DNA of 64,000 nucleotides from an uncultured Draconibacterium sp. (GCF_963675585.1 NZ_OY776414.1:1529001-1593000), one strand, 5' to 3'. Counted from the first letter of the stretch, positions 1 to 10,269 are shown. The notes: generated by a model not told the origin, from the sequence alone. Numbers and translations are program-made.

Positions 1-1335
1 CTTTAACATGCGGTAAATGGTAGCCGTACCAATGTCAAGTTTTTGAGCAACCAGTTTAATGTTGTTGTCGTATTTTTCGAGGTATTTTTTAACGATTCTC
101 AAATTGTATTCACGCAAACTAACTTCGCCATCCATAACTTCAGGCAAAAGATCATCGTTCCCTAAAATTATATTACTTCCGGGGATTTCGTTGCCATCGC
201 TTAAAGTTACTGCGAGTTCAATAATGGAACGTAATTCCCTTATGTTGCCCGGAAAAGAGTATGCACGCAATTTAGATACAGCATCGGACGCGAGTGTTTT
301 TAAGGGCAATTTATTTTCGGCACAAAAGGTTTTTACAAAATGTGTGGCAAGTATAAAAAGGTCGTTTCCTCTTTCACGAAGCGGAGGCAATTCAATGGGT
401 AATCCGTAAATGCGATAATATAAATCCTGTCTGAAATTTCCGTTTTTTACCTCATTCTGAAAATTGCGATTTGTAGCAACAATTATCCGGCAATCAACTT
501 TTACAGGGGTGTTGCTTCCTACACGAACTATTTCTTTTTCCTGCAGAACGCGCAGCAGACGGGTTTGAAGCGAAATATCCATCTCGGCAACTTCGTCTAA
601 AAAGAGCGTGCCCCCACTCGCCTCTTCAAACTTTCCTATGCGCCGAAAATTGGCACCTGTAAATGCTCCCTTTTCGTGGCCAAACAATTCGCTTTCAACC
701 AAATCTTTTGGAATTGCAGCCATATTTACCGCAACAAATGGTTTACCCGAACGATTTGAATTGTAATGAATGGCTTTTGCCACCAATTCCTTACCCGTTC
801 CGGTTTCGCCGGTAACCGCTACCGAAATGTTTGTACGGGTAGCTTTGTCTATTAAATCGTATATTTTTTGTGTGGCCGGGCTGCTGCCTACAATTGTATT
901 TTCGTAACTGTATTTCTTCTTAACTTCTTTACGCAGACTTACAATTTCCTTTTTTAGCTTATCGCCTTTTCGGATGTTGTTTACAGTGTTCAGAAGTCTT
1001 TCGCGAATTTCGTTCGATTTAACAATGTAGTCGTATGCACCATATTTCAGCAATTCAACAACTACATCAATTTCATTTTGCTCAGAAATAAGAATAACCT
1101 GAATGTCATCGTTTACCGCCTTAATTTTCTTTAAAACCTCCAAACCTTTCATATCCGGCAAGCGGTAATCCAGAGTAATTACATCGGGTTCTTTATCCAG
1201 ATTATCAATACAATCTTTACCGTTTGTAAAGGATACTATCTGATAATCGGGATTTAAGGACAATTGATGCACCAACAAACGATTGTACCACTCGTTGTCT
1301 TCAACTACAAAAATCAAATACGGTTTTTCGCTCAT
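1..1335 (-). CDS. Sigma-54-dependent NtrC-family response regulator (3' end outside window)
   Basis: A cytoplasmic enhancer-binding regulator that, when phosphorylated, would open sigma-54 promoters. The reading frame is open from the ATG at 1335 to the window edge (445 codons). Domains in order: receiver domain with phospho-acceptor Asp56 (TLDYRLPD), a linker, then an AAA+ domain with Walker A GETGTGKE near residue 175-182, the sigma-54 contact motif GAFTGA at about 222-227 and Walker B LFLDEV near 243-248. The last visible residues (DIGTATIYRMLK) are the recognition part of a Fis-type helix-turn-helix, so only a few residues are missing. It lies on the same strand as the hybrid kinase at 1503-3926, about 170 bases downstream of it, so that kinase may be its partner; this is inference. 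Its targets are unknown. Confidence 0.95.
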   Translation of the reverse strand, partial: MSEKPYLIFVVEDNEWYNRLLVHQLSLNPDYQIVSFTNGKDCIDNLDKEPDVITLDYRLPDMKGLEVLKKIKAVNDDIQVILISEQNEIDVVVELLKYGAYDYIVKSNEIRERLLNTVNNIRKGDKLKKEIVSLRKEVKKKYSYENTIVGSSPATQKIYDLIDKATRTNISVAVTGETGTGKELVAKAIHYNSNRSGKPFVAVNMAAIPKDLVESELFGHEKGAFTGANFRRIGKFEEASGGTLFLDEVAEMDISLQTRLLRVLQEKEIVRVGSNTPVKVDCRIIVATNRNFQNEVKNGNFRQDLYYRIYGLPIELPPLRERGNDLFILATHFVKTFCAENKLPLKTLASDAVSKLRAYSFPGNIRELRSIIELAVTLSDGNEIPGSNIILGNDDLLPEVMDGEVSLREYNLRIVKKYLEKYDNNIKLVAQKLDIGTATIYRMLK

Positions 1336-1502
1336 TTTTATTTACATCCTTTTTTTTGGAAATATTAGCCAACCCAAAATTTCTCAAAAGTCAGTTTCTT
1401 ACTTCAAAATTACATTCATTTATCAACAATTAACAGAATTATCCACTGAATAAAAAAAAACAATCCTGAAAAAATCATTTTGAATGTATAAAAATGAAGA
1501 GC

Positions 1503-3926
1503 CTATGAGCTGAAATTTCCGGCCTCAATTTGAGAAAGCAAAGCTGTATTTATTTGATTCACATCGTTTTCAACCGCTAAAACCAGGCTGGTAATTTGAT
1601 TTGAACGAACAAGCTTTTCGGTATTCTTCTCCAGCTCCTTCAATTTAGAATACAAAATATCGGCTTTTATGTGTTTACAAGGTGAAGCAATTTTATGTGC
1701 TTCTTCCGAAATTTTTTCCCATTTTTTTTGTTCCAAAGCCTGTTTTATGTTTGTGATACCGGTTTGCGAGGTACGAATAAAAACTTCGATCATTTCTTTC
1801 ATAAACGTCTTGTCACCATTGGTTAATCGTTCCAATTCGCTTAAATCGAATGTGGACAAATCGGCATCATTGTGCTTCGCATTTACATGGGTAGTTTCTA
1901 TAATTTCCAGCAGCTCCGATTCGGCGTATGGTTTCGACAAGAAATAATTTATTCCGGCATTTTTACACATTGTTCGTTCGGCCTCGCTGTTTATTGTTGC
2001 AAGTGCAATAATTTTCTGCTGAGGTTTTGCTCGGGTTATTATTTTGGAAGCTTCCATTCCATTTAAATCGGGCATGCGCAAATCCATCAAAATAAGGTCA
2101 AAATTTTCGGACAAGGCTAAATCAACTGCTTCATTCCCATTTTTAGCTTCTGTATAATTCGAAATCATTCCCCACTTCTCAAAAATAATCCGAAGCAAAT
2201 AACGGTTGTACTCATCGTCGTCAACTCCTAAAATACGCAAAGCTTTTACATGTGCCGGCACAGAAACTCCGTGTTGTACTGCCTGTAAAATATTATCCAG
2301 CAATCCCAATTTATAAGGAATATGAAAGAACATGCTGGTGCCGTCGTTTAAAACACTTTTAATCCCAATTTCGCCATTTTGCAATTCAACCAGTTTTTTA
2401 ACGATTGATAAACCCAAACCTGTTCCTCTGAATTTTCGGGTATAATCGGTTTCAATCTGCACAAAATCTTCAAAAATCGAATCAAGGTTTTCCTCCGAAA
2501 TACCAATTCCGGTATCAATGATTTGAAATTGCATGTCAAACTGATCGTCGCCAATTCGCTTATAATCAACAAGCAAGGTTACATTCCCTTTTTCGGTAAA
2601 CTTAATGGCGTTTCCGATTATATTAATTAGTATTTGTTTTAAGCGAAACGGATCGCCAAGCAAAACAGCCGGCAGAGTATGTTCGCAGCGGTAAAGTAAT
2701 TCGATGTTTTTTGCTTCTGCTTCCGGTTTTAAGATGGCCAGAATTTCATAAATCAAATTTTCGGGCGCAAAGTCAGTTGCGGAAATCTTTAATTTATTGG
2801 CCTGTATTTTTGAAAAATCGAGTGTATCATTTACCACTTCCTTTAAATGTTTTGAAGAGGTTAAAAGAATACCCAACTTTTGATTCACACTTGCATTGGT
2901 TTCCTCCTGTAACAACTGCTCTGTAAGTCCATGAATGGCATTTACCGGAGTTCTCATTTCATGACTCACATTGGCCATAAAGTTTTCTTTTGCCTGCGCC
3001 AGTTTTTCGGTTTCCTGCTTGGCTGCTTTTAATGCCTTTTGCACTTTGCGCGACTTGCTTAAATACCTTACAAACAGCAATAATACCACAAAGAGCATTA
3101 TTACGGCCACTACCGAAAAGCTTGAAAGACGTTTATAGATTATTGTAGCCAACCTGTCGGCTTCGTTGTTTTTATGAATTAAAGCGTCACGTTCTGCTTC
3201 TTCGATTTGGGCAATCAGGTTATTTAGTTTCCCGGTTACCAGAATATTTTGCTGAATTAGTTTTAATTCGCGCCTGTTTTTACGTTGCTCCTGCATAATC
3301 AATCCGGTCTCCAAAGCTTCAATTTCTTCCCTGATTGCTTCACTCTCCGGAGAAACCTCAACATAACTGGTATCAATCCGGATAACAGCTGTATCTTTTT
3401 TACCAAATATTTTTTTGAAAAAACCCTTCTTTTTTTCAGGTGGAACCAACACTTCAACCTTAACAGTATCAATATCTTTTTGGGCGAGTAAAGTGTAGAG
3501 TTCATCAAATTGCGGCTGCGGATCGTTTTTTTCAACATTGATCTCTTTAATCTCTTCCCAGATTTTTAGTTTGTTATTTACCAACGTTTGCACCGAATCG
3601 ATTAATGATGCATCTTCTTCTGTTTCGGTTTTGTTCTCAGCCAAAAGTTTTAAACGTTCATTTAAACGTTTGTTTACATCCCGGTATTTTTTCAGATTGG
3701 TATTACTCCGGGTTAAGGCAAAAAGTTCTACACTATTCTCAATCTCAAGCAAGTCTAAAGATATGTCCTTGATGATAATTAACTTAAAATCGGTGCTTGC
3801 TTCAGCATGAATGGAATTTACAATATCGGTTAAACTGCGATGCACAAGAATTCCGGAAATACCAACTGCAAGAACAATTAGAATGGCCAAAACAATCATA
3901 TTTAGTTCAATTCCCGATCTTTTCAT
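1503..3926 (-). CDS. Hybrid sensor histidine kinase with receiver and Hpt domains
   Basis: An inner-membrane phosphorelay sensor. I chose the ATG at 3926 (807 aa). The longer open frame reaches 4079 but would run to the edge of the susD terminator at 4083-4106, and its extra 51 residues look non-coding. Visible order: an N-terminal membrane helix (residues about 8-27), a largely charged coiled-coil-like periplasmic segment, a second membrane helix (about 275-295), HisKA with the SHEMRTP H-box (His322), HATPase_c with N, G1 and G2 boxes, a receiver with Asp615 (LMDLRMPD), and a C-terminal Hpt-type helix bundle with candidate His744 (EEAHKIAS). The internal receiver and Hpt suggest that phosphate is passed to a separate regulator; the neighbouring NtrC-type protein is an obvious candidate. 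The signal sensed is unknown. Confidence 0.93.
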   Translation of the reverse strand: MKRSGIELNMIVLAILIVLAVGISGILVHRSLTDIVNSIHAEASTDFKLIIIKDISLDLLEIENSVELFALTRSNTNLKKYRDVNKRLNERLKLLAENKTETEEDASLIDSVQTLVNNKLKIWEEIKEINVEKNDPQPQFDELYTLLAQKDIDTVKVEVLVPPEKKKGFFKKIFGKKDTAVIRIDTSYVEVSPESEAIREEIEALETGLIMQEQRKNRRELKLIQQNILVTGKLNNLIAQIEEAERDALIHKNNEADRLATIIYKRLSSFSVVAVIMLFVVLLLFVRYLSKSRKVQKALKAAKQETEKLAQAKENFMANVSHEMRTPVNAIHGLTEQLLQEETNASVNQKLGILLTSSKHLKEVVNDTLDFSKIQANKLKISATDFAPENLIYEILAILKPEAEAKNIELLYRCEHTLPAVLLGDPFRLKQILINIIGNAIKFTEKGNVTLLVDYKRIGDDQFDMQFQIIDTGIGISEENLDSIFEDFVQIETDYTRKFRGTGLGLSIVKKLVELQNGEIGIKSVLNDGTSMFFHIPYKLGLLDNILQAVQHGVSVPAHVKALRILGVDDDEYNRYLLRIIFEKWGMISNYTEAKNGNEAVDLALSENFDLILMDLRMPDLNGMEASKIITRAKPQQKIIALATINSEAERTMCKNAGINYFLSKPYAESELLEIIETTHVNAKHNDADLSTFDLSELERLTNGDKTFMKEMIEVFIRTSQTGITNIKQALEQKKWEKISEEAHKIASPCKHIKADILYSKLKELEKNTEKLVRSNQITSLVLAVENDVNQINTALLSQIEAGNFSS

Positions 3927-4082
3927 ATCGCATAAAACTTCTGGTAAACTGCAATACTTTCCTGCTGAATAAATTACAATTTTAAAACACTGGCAAAATA
4001 CGAAATATTGTTCTGGCAATTTCAATAAAACAGCAAACACAAGCACAAACCCTGATTTCGGTATACGAAACACCAACAAAAA

Positions 4083-4106
4083 AGGAGCTACCCGAAGGCA
4101 ACTCCT
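4083..4106 (-). terminator. Rho-independent terminator after susD
   Basis: Read on the minus strand: a 10-bp stem (two G-T wobbles) closed by a TTCG tetraloop and followed by six T (plus positions 4078-4083). It lies 34 bases past the SusD stop codon and closes the ECF-FecR-SusC-SusD locus. It also argues that the kinase gene starts at 3926 and not at 4079. Confidence 0.85.
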
Positions 4107-4139
4107 AATTTTGAATTGAATACCAAATTTAGTATGTAT

Positions 4140-5816
4140 TTAGTTGTAACCCGGATTTTGAATTAATGCGTTGTTTCCTGAAAGGGCATCTTGCGGCACA
4201 GGGAAACGACGAAGATGATTGGAATTAGAAGCTTCGTGATCCCACCAATTTTCGGTAGTAAACATGTTCCAGCGGATCAAATCAGTCCGTCTTCTTCCTT
4301 CAGCAAGAAACTCAACTCCCCACTCATCCAGAAAACGGTATTTATCCAAATTCGCCGCACTTACCGGATCAGGATCATTTCCTTCTTCGAAATAACGTGC
4401 TCTTACCGAATTTATAAGACTTGCAGCACTTTCCTTATCACCTGCTCTGAATTTACATTCTGCCAGCATATAATATACTTCGGCCAAACGAAGAATTGTG
4501 TTGTCTGCACTCCAGCGAAGCGATTCATCAGCTAAATTTGGCATTGGTACTTTTACCAAACGAACACCTGTATTCTCTTCACCGTTTGCCATGGTTGATG
4601 GCAAAGAAGCAACATCAGGATAATCACTACCTACCTTTTTAAAGGTGGCTACCATATCAACAAACGATATAACTTCATCTTTGTATTCCTGTGTTCCGTA
4701 TGAAGTTCCGTAAGGACTTATCTGGTCGCCCACAAGAAACATTCCTTCGTATTTACCACCACCTTTATACAAATAAGGTTTTTTTCGAAGATCTGCATCG
4801 TTAAATTTCTCGTATGGATTTCCGAGTTTGAACTCAGTGTACAATTCTCCTGTTGGTTTCCGCGATGGTTGAAGGTGATGTCCGTTCCAGGCTCCGCCAT
4901 CCAATCCGAAATACTTAAAAGTTTCGTAATGGTAAAAGCGATTCCACATCCAATCGTATTGCAGTTTATTAAATTCCGATGGTGCCGACCAAATCACTTC
5001 AGGTGATTCGTTGTTGTAAAAACCATGAACACCATTCCAGGTTGGATCTAAAGTATAATCGCCATATTTTCCATCAATAATATCCTGACAAACGGTGGCA
5101 CATTCGGCAAATTTGCTCTCGCCAATATACGATTCAGCATTAAAGTACAACTGTGCCAGCATAGTAGCAGCACCGGCCTGACGAATGGCTCCTTCTTCTT
5201 TTTCGCCGGCTACTTTTTTAGGTAAGCTTGGAATAGCTTCCAACAAAAGATTTTCAATATGATCGAAAGTTTCTTTATCGGTACTTCGTGGAATGTTTTC
5301 CCCTTCGTTGGAAGTAAAAATTGGCAGACCACCAAAATAATCGAGCCCACGCAGGTAAAAATAAGCGATTAATGTCTGTAACTGCATTACATGTGCTGCT
5401 TTATCCTGATCGGTAAGCCCAACAGTTGTATAATCAAGTTTTTCAAGATCCTGTTTTGTATCCAGTGCCAAAGCAACTCCCATCAGTGTACCACGCCATG
5501 TTCCCCAAATCCAGCCGTCGTTTACTGTCCACTGGTGATAATGATAGCGGTAATTTTCGCCACCGTTGTACCAGTGAGGACCTTTTGTAGTAATGGCAAA
5601 CTGGTCGGCAGTCATTTCCTGCAACTGCCACCTGTCTTCCTGCACATACCAACGGGCATGTGTAAAAGAGCGATAAAGTGCGGCTTTTACATCCTGTTCT
5701 GTTTTAAAGAACGTTTCAGGTACCACTGCGTCGTACCATACCTCTTCCAGGTCGGTACAGGCAACACCCGAAAACAATAAAATGATGAGTAATAAACTAT
5801 ATGTTTTAATTTTCAT
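4140..5816 (-). CDS. RagB/SusD family nutrient-binding outer-membrane lipoprotein
   Basis: A surface lipoprotein expected to cap the SusC channel encoded just upstream and to bind the glycan or peptide ligand. It is 558 aa, usual for SusD. The N-terminus is a lipoprotein signal with lipobox FSGVAC, giving Cys20. The mature start (CTDLEE) and the ETFFKTEQDVKAAL stretch are typical of the family's N-terminal TPR-like region. The C-terminus keeps the family's RSARARY-like and EWGVEFLAEGRRRTDLIRW signature and ends in a LIQNPGY motif. It is separated from susC by 18 bases, so the two are co-transcribed. There are no degradative enzymes next to it, so the substrate cannot be read from context. Confidence 0.95.
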   Translation of the reverse strand: MKIKTYSLLLIILLFSGVACTDLEEVWYDAVVPETFFKTEQDVKAALYRSFTHARWYVQEDRWQLQEMTADQFAITTKGPHWYNGGENYRYHYHQWTVNDGWIWGTWRGTLMGVALALDTKQDLEKLDYTTVGLTDQDKAAHVMQLQTLIAYFYLRGLDYFGGLPIFTSNEGENIPRSTDKETFDHIENLLLEAIPSLPKKVAGEKEEGAIRQAGAATMLAQLYFNAESYIGESKFAECATVCQDIIDGKYGDYTLDPTWNGVHGFYNNESPEVIWSAPSEFNKLQYDWMWNRFYHYETFKYFGLDGGAWNGHHLQPSRKPTGELYTEFKLGNPYEKFNDADLRKKPYLYKGGGKYEGMFLVGDQISPYGTSYGTQEYKDEVISFVDMVATFKKVGSDYPDVASLPSTMANGEENTGVRLVKVPMPNLADESLRWSADNTILRLAEVYYMLAECKFRAGDKESAASLINSVRARYFEEGNDPDPVSAANLDKYRFLDEWGVEFLAEGRRRTDLIRWNMFTTENWWDHEASNSNHLRRFPVPQDALSGNNALIQNPGYN

Positions 5817-5834
5817 AATAATCTGTTTTTAAGG

Positions 5835-8800
5835 TTAGAAAGTTAATTGTACTCCCAAAGTCCAGGTACGTGTTCTTGGATAGATATTATTGTGCCATTC
5901 GAAACCGGGATCAAGGCCGTTGATGTTCGATTCCGGATCCATTCCCGAGTAAGATGTAATGGTAAACAAATCTCTTCCGGTTACATATACATTTGCATTT
6001 TGCAGGAAGCTGATTGCAGAAGTATCAAACCGGTAGCGCACTGTTAATGCTTTCAACTTAAGGAAATCTCCGTCTTCAATCCAGTAATCGCACAATTCTT
6101 TTTCTCCCGTAACATTCTTATTCTTTTCAAAAGCATGTGCAAGTACGTTTTGTTCTTCCACATTCGGAAGGCCATAATACATATCAATTGTATTAAATAT
6201 ATCGTGTCCTAACCAACTGGTAAAAAAGGCATCAACTTCCCAGTTTTTATAACGAACTGTGTTGTTCCATGACATTTGCACTTTTGGAATTGCATTTCCA
6301 ACAAAAGCTTTATCGTCGTTGGTTTTGGTTTGTTTGGTTACGTCAAAAGCATTCCCGTCTTTATCGTAAAGCATCCAGTTGCCTTCTTCAGTAAATCCGG
6401 CAAATTGCCACACATAAAACTTACCAATTTCTTGTCCGGGGAACAAACGAACCGCATTACCCGGAGAGCCCGGAGCAGGAAATCCTACCCTATCCCAATA
6501 GGTTTGACTACCCCACAGCGACTCCAGAGTTGATTTATTATGCGATATTCTTAATGTTGTTGAATAATTCCAGTTACTTGAATTTACAGCATTGTAATTT
6601 AACTCTGCTTCCCATCCTTTGTTACTCATGGTTCCCACATTCATTGTGGTTTTGTCGTGTACCGCAGGAGGAACAGAAACCGAAATATCGTAAATCATTT
6701 TATCTACGGTTCTGTCGTACATATCAAATTTACCGGTCAGTTTGTTATCGAAAAGGCCAAAGTCAACACCAATATTTAGCTCCTTTTTCTCTTCCCATTG
6801 TAAATTTTTGTTTTGATTGTGTGCCGATCCGTAGGTATAAATCCATTCATCGTCAACCAGCCACCATGTATCCGATTGATACATACGTGTTGCAACTCCC
6901 GGTGCAAAACTTTGGTTACCGGTTATACCATAACCACCTCGTAATTTTAAATCGCTTACAAAGTCTACATTGTCCATAAACGATTCTTCACCAATTCGCC
7001 ATCCGGCAGAAACAGCAGGGAAAAATCCCCAACGGTTGTCGGTGTAAAATTTCGATGAACCTTCATATCGGCCACTAACCGAAAGAATGTATTTGTCGCG
7101 GAAAGTATAGTTAGCTCTTCCGAAGAATGCAATTAAACGTTCGCGTGGATTTTTATACGATCCCATTCCGGCTTTTCCTTCCGAAAGGAAAGTTCCTTTT
7201 CCCATGTCCCAGGCTTTAATTCCATCAACCGGGAAATCGTAGTTGGTCATGTCAAATCCATCACCGTTAAACTCTTGGAAACTGTAACCACCAACCGCAT
7301 TAATTGTATGATCGCCAAACTGGTTAATGTAGTTCACCAACCACTCGAATGTTTTGTCGTTATTTTGCGAATAAGACTGGCTGCCACGGCCTGCTCTTGC
7401 ATTATCCAACGATTCTTTGTGTTGAGCAGAATAATACAACACATCACGGTTTTCATACGAACGGTGTGCAATCATTGCCTGAGTGCTCAGGTTCTGCGTT
7501 AAATTCAGTTTCAAAGTAACGTCGCCTAGAAAATTATTCGATTGTCCCTGATCATCACGTAATTTAATATCGGCTACCGGGTTGTAGTATTCCCAACCAC
7601 CGGTCCATACGTTTAATCCATGCACCTGTGTATCGTCGTAAGCAGGTTGAGTAGGATTTAATTTCAAAGCCATGTTGAAAATTCCATTATGAGAACGGTC
7701 GCTACTGGTTTTGCGGTAGTCAGCATGGGCAATAATTTCAGCAAATCCATCCAATAGTGTAAAATTGGCATTTACACGGCCACCCATTTCTTTGCGTTGG
7801 TCGCCAATGGCAATACCTTGCGCATCTGAAGCAATAAAGGTTGCATAAATTCTTGAAGTTTCTGATCCACCTGCCAGGTTAATGTGGTGACGTTGACGAA
7901 ATGGATTATCCACTGTTACTTCATCGTACCAGTCGGTTGCTGAACCATAATCGGTACCCAAATCGTTTGCTACAAACTCTTCTGCCGAAAGCACTTCAGG
8001 TTTTCTGCGAATGGTTTCTGTTGTAAACTCCGAAGTATATGTAAGTCTGATTTTACCCACTTTTGCTTGTTTGGTAGTAATTAAAATAACACCTCCAGCA
8101 GCACGAGTACCATAAATTGCACCAGCCGACGCATCTTTCAATACGTCAATCGATTCAATATCTTCGCGGCTTACCGAAGTTAAACTACCTCCGGGCACTC
8201 CGTCGATAACAATCAGCGGGCCTTGTCCGGCAAGCACCGAAGCCACACCACGTAATTGTACCGATGTTCCCGCGTTTGGACTTGTACCATTACTCGATTG
8301 AATGGTTAAACCCGTAACTTTTCCCTGCATACCAATTAATGGATTACCCGAAACTCCCGGAATCAAGTCTTTTGATTTTACAGTTGTAATCGAACTGGTA
8401 ACTTCCTTTTTCTCCAAAGTACCGTAACCAACAACCACAACTTCGTCCACATTAATTGCATCGGCTTGCATTGTTACGTTTAATGATGTTTGGTCGCCCA
8501 CCTGAAATTCCTGAGTTAGCATTCCCACAAACGAAAATTGCAATGTTGCATCACCCGGCACCCTGGTAATGGTATATTTACCATCAAAATCGGTAATTGT
8601 ACCGTTTGTAGTTCCTTTCACAACAATTGTTACTCCCGGCAGTGGCAATCCATCTGCATCGCTAACAACTCCCGAAATGGTTTTCATTTGCTGTACCTGA
8701 AACAACTCATCTCTGCCCGAATCAGATCCGTTACCTTTTGTAATTACAATGTCTTTGTTCAGTACACGATAAATAAGGCCGGTTCCGGTTAAGACTTCAT

Positions 8801-9095
8801 CCAATACTTTATCAATTTTGGCATTGGCATAAATGGCATCAATTGTTTTATTATTAGGTAAATGCTCGTTTTTATAAAAAATATCAAATTCTGTTTGATC
8901 CTGAATGGATTGAAAAACCGATTCCAGACTTGCATTTTTTAATTCGATGTTAACCCTGACTGTTTGGGAATAAACGCTTGCCGACAGATTAAACATACCG
9001 GCAATGAATAAGATTAAGGATAGTTTCATAATGAGAAACAATTTTTTCCTCTTACTTCTTTTTGGAAGAAAGAGGTCAATTAGTTTTTTTTTCAT
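5835..9095 (-). CDS. SusC/RagA TonB-linked outer-membrane protein with N-terminal STN domain
   Basis: An outer-membrane TonB-dependent importer of 1086 aa that takes up the ligand presented by SusD. The long basic N-terminus followed by a hydrophobic signal ending near SVYSQ is typical of this subgroup. Residues about 46-120 form a secretin/TonB short N-terminal (STN) domain, the part that contacts a FecR anti-sigma factor. A carboxypeptidase-regulatory-like domain follows (ISGVVSDADGLPLPGVTIVVKG), then the plug (VVVGYGTLEKKEV) and a large beta-barrel ending in aromatic F (GVQLTF). The STN domain matches the FecR and ECF sigma genes immediately upstream, so ligand binding probably induces the locus through a surface-signalling relay. 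Substrate unknown. Confidence 0.96.
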   Translation of the reverse strand: MKKKLIDLFLPKRSKRKKLFLIMKLSLILFIAGMFNLSASVYSQTVRVNIELKNASLESVFQSIQDQTEFDIFYKNEHLPNNKTIDAIYANAKIDKVLDEVLTGTGLIYRVLNKDIVITKGNGSDSGRDELFQVQQMKTISGVVSDADGLPLPGVTIVVKGTTNGTITDFDGKYTITRVPGDATLQFSFVGMLTQEFQVGDQTSLNVTMQADAINVDEVVVVGYGTLEKKEVTSSITTVKSKDLIPGVSGNPLIGMQGKVTGLTIQSSNGTSPNAGTSVQLRGVASVLAGQGPLIVIDGVPGGSLTSVSREDIESIDVLKDASAGAIYGTRAAGGVILITTKQAKVGKIRLTYTSEFTTETIRRKPEVLSAEEFVANDLGTDYGSATDWYDEVTVDNPFRQRHHINLAGGSETSRIYATFIASDAQGIAIGDQRKEMGGRVNANFTLLDGFAEIIAHADYRKTSSDRSHNGIFNMALKLNPTQPAYDDTQVHGLNVWTGGWEYYNPVADIKLRDDQGQSNNFLGDVTLKLNLTQNLSTQAMIAHRSYENRDVLYYSAQHKESLDNARAGRGSQSYSQNNDKTFEWLVNYINQFGDHTINAVGGYSFQEFNGDGFDMTNYDFPVDGIKAWDMGKGTFLSEGKAGMGSYKNPRERLIAFFGRANYTFRDKYILSVSGRYEGSSKFYTDNRWGFFPAVSAGWRIGEESFMDNVDFVSDLKLRGGYGITGNQSFAPGVATRMYQSDTWWLVDDEWIYTYGSAHNQNKNLQWEEKKELNIGVDFGLFDNKLTGKFDMYDRTVDKMIYDISVSVPPAVHDKTTMNVGTMSNKGWEAELNYNAVNSSNWNYSTTLRISHNKSTLESLWGSQTYWDRVGFPAPGSPGNAVRLFPGQEIGKFYVWQFAGFTEEGNWMLYDKDGNAFDVTKQTKTNDDKAFVGNAIPKVQMSWNNTVRYKNWEVDAFFTSWLGHDIFNTIDMYYGLPNVEEQNVLAHAFEKNKNVTGEKELCDYWIEDGDFLKLKALTVRYRFDTSAISFLQNANVYVTGRDLFTITSYSGMDPESNINGLDPGFEWHNNIYPRTRTWTLGVQLTF

Positions 9096-9146
9096 AGTTT
9101 CGCTACGATTTAAGTTTATAAATCAAAAAAATTACTTTGTAATGTT

Positions 9147-9177
9147 AAACGGGAAGTATGTGGCGTATTTCCCGTTT
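9147..9177 (+). terminator. Hairpin with plus-strand T-run between fecR and susC
   Basis: Nine-base arms AAACGGGAA and TTCCCGTTT enclose a 13-base loop and are followed by a T-run on the plus strand. Both flanking genes run on the minus strand, where the hairpin has only a weak U-tract (GTTTAAC). It could terminate an antisense transcript or partly attenuate read-through from fecR into susC. Stem is visible; role is inference. Confidence 0.5.
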
Positions 9178-9235
9178 TTTTTTGGCAAAATCCAGTGTTT
9201 TAGTTCATTGGCAAATTAGGTTTAGTTGGTTTAAT

Positions 9236-10231
9236 TTACTTTAATTTCACTACAATATTATCGTTATCAATCTGATAATCAATTGGTATCAATTCATTGA
9301 TAACTTCAAAATGTTGTTTAATTGGTTTATGTTTTCTCAGAACTCCTGAGATGTATTCGTATTTCAATTCTGCTTCGGAGTATTCGATTTCAACGTCCCA
9401 CCAGCGTTCCATAATTTTAAATATTTTCGACACCGATTCATTTCTAAACTCGTATCTTCCTTCTTTCCACGCCGTGTATATATCAAAATCCTTTTCGCCA
9501 ATAGTTATTTCGGCCGTTTCGGTATAAAATGTAGATTGCTGCCCCGGTTTTAAATCCTGGAAAAAATTGCCGGATATTATTTTCACTTTTCCTTCCACCA
9601 GCGTTGTTTCTATCATTTTATCCTCCGGATATTCGCAAATATTAAACCTGGTACCGGTTACTTTAACTGTGTGGTTTTTTGTTTTTACCAGAAATGGATT
9701 TTGTTCGTTTGAGGTGACTTCAAAAAAGGCTTCTCCCTGTAATTCCACATTTCTTGTTTTTGCAGTAAAGTTCGAAGGAAAAGTAAGTTTTGAATCGGCA
9801 TTTAACCATACGTGTGTTCCGTCTGCCAGAAATATTTCTTTTATCTGACCTCTAATCGACTCAACACTTTTCATTTCCACACTACGATTCAATATGTTAT
9901 TTTGCAACAGTGAATTACTCATCCAGCCAATACCAATGGCAAAAATTACGATGGCAGCTATCCGCAGAAATTCTTTAAACCTAAGATTTTTTACAGGAGT
10001 ACTGCCAATTTCCTGCTGAAGTACCTGCCATTGTTTTCTTTCTGTTTCTTTTAATTCGGCCGAATCAATACCTGCAGCATTCCACAAATCCTTTTCACTA
10101 AAAATCTTTTTACGATCTTCAGGATGATCTTCGAGCCACGTTAAAACCAAAGTGTGCTCATCGATATTTGCGTTGCCTTGAATAAAATGCAATATCGCCT
10201 GTTCTATATTTTCAGGTTTCTGGTTCTTCAT
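9236..10231 (-). CDS. FecR-family anti-sigma factor
   Basis: An inner-membrane anti-sigma/regulator that holds the ECF sigma factor until the STN domain of the partner SusC signals ligand binding. It is 331 aa: a cytoplasmic N-terminal FecR_N-like helical part (residues 1-80), one membrane helix (about 86-108), a periplasmic FecR domain (about 120-215; GQIKEIFLADGTHVWLNADS, FEVTSNEQNPFLVKT) and a C-terminal DUF4974-type domain ending near VKLK. It sits 38 bases downstream of the ECF sigma gene and 140 bases upstream of the STN-SusC, the canonical Bacteroidota arrangement. Confidence 0.95.
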   Translation of the reverse strand: MKNQKPENIEQAILHFIQGNANIDEHTLVLTWLEDHPEDRKKIFSEKDLWNAAGIDSAELKETERKQWQVLQQEIGSTPVKNLRFKEFLRIAAIVIFAIGIGWMSNSLLQNNILNRSVEMKSVESIRGQIKEIFLADGTHVWLNADSKLTFPSNFTAKTRNVELQGEAFFEVTSNEQNPFLVKTKNHTVKVTGTRFNICEYPEDKMIETTLVEGKVKIISGNFFQDLKPGQQSTFYTETAEITIGEKDFDIYTAWKEGRYEFRNESVSKIFKIMERWWDVEIEYSEAELKYEYISGVLRKHKPIKQHFEVINELIPIDYQIDNDNIVVKLK

Positions 10232-10269
10232 TTTGTTATACGAGTATTTAAGGAGGCGGAAACCCTACC

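Noticed and set aside
59-409. Open frame on the plus strand within the response-regulator gene
   Set aside because: It lies entirely opposite the AAA+ domain of the NtrC-type gene, whose motifs are intact; the plus frame has no recognisable composition or motif.
3927-4079. Upstream extension of the hybrid kinase frame
   Set aside because: It would start at the edge of the susD terminator, and the extra residues look random; the ATG at 3926 begins a normal membrane signal (MKRSGIELNMIVLAILIVLAV).
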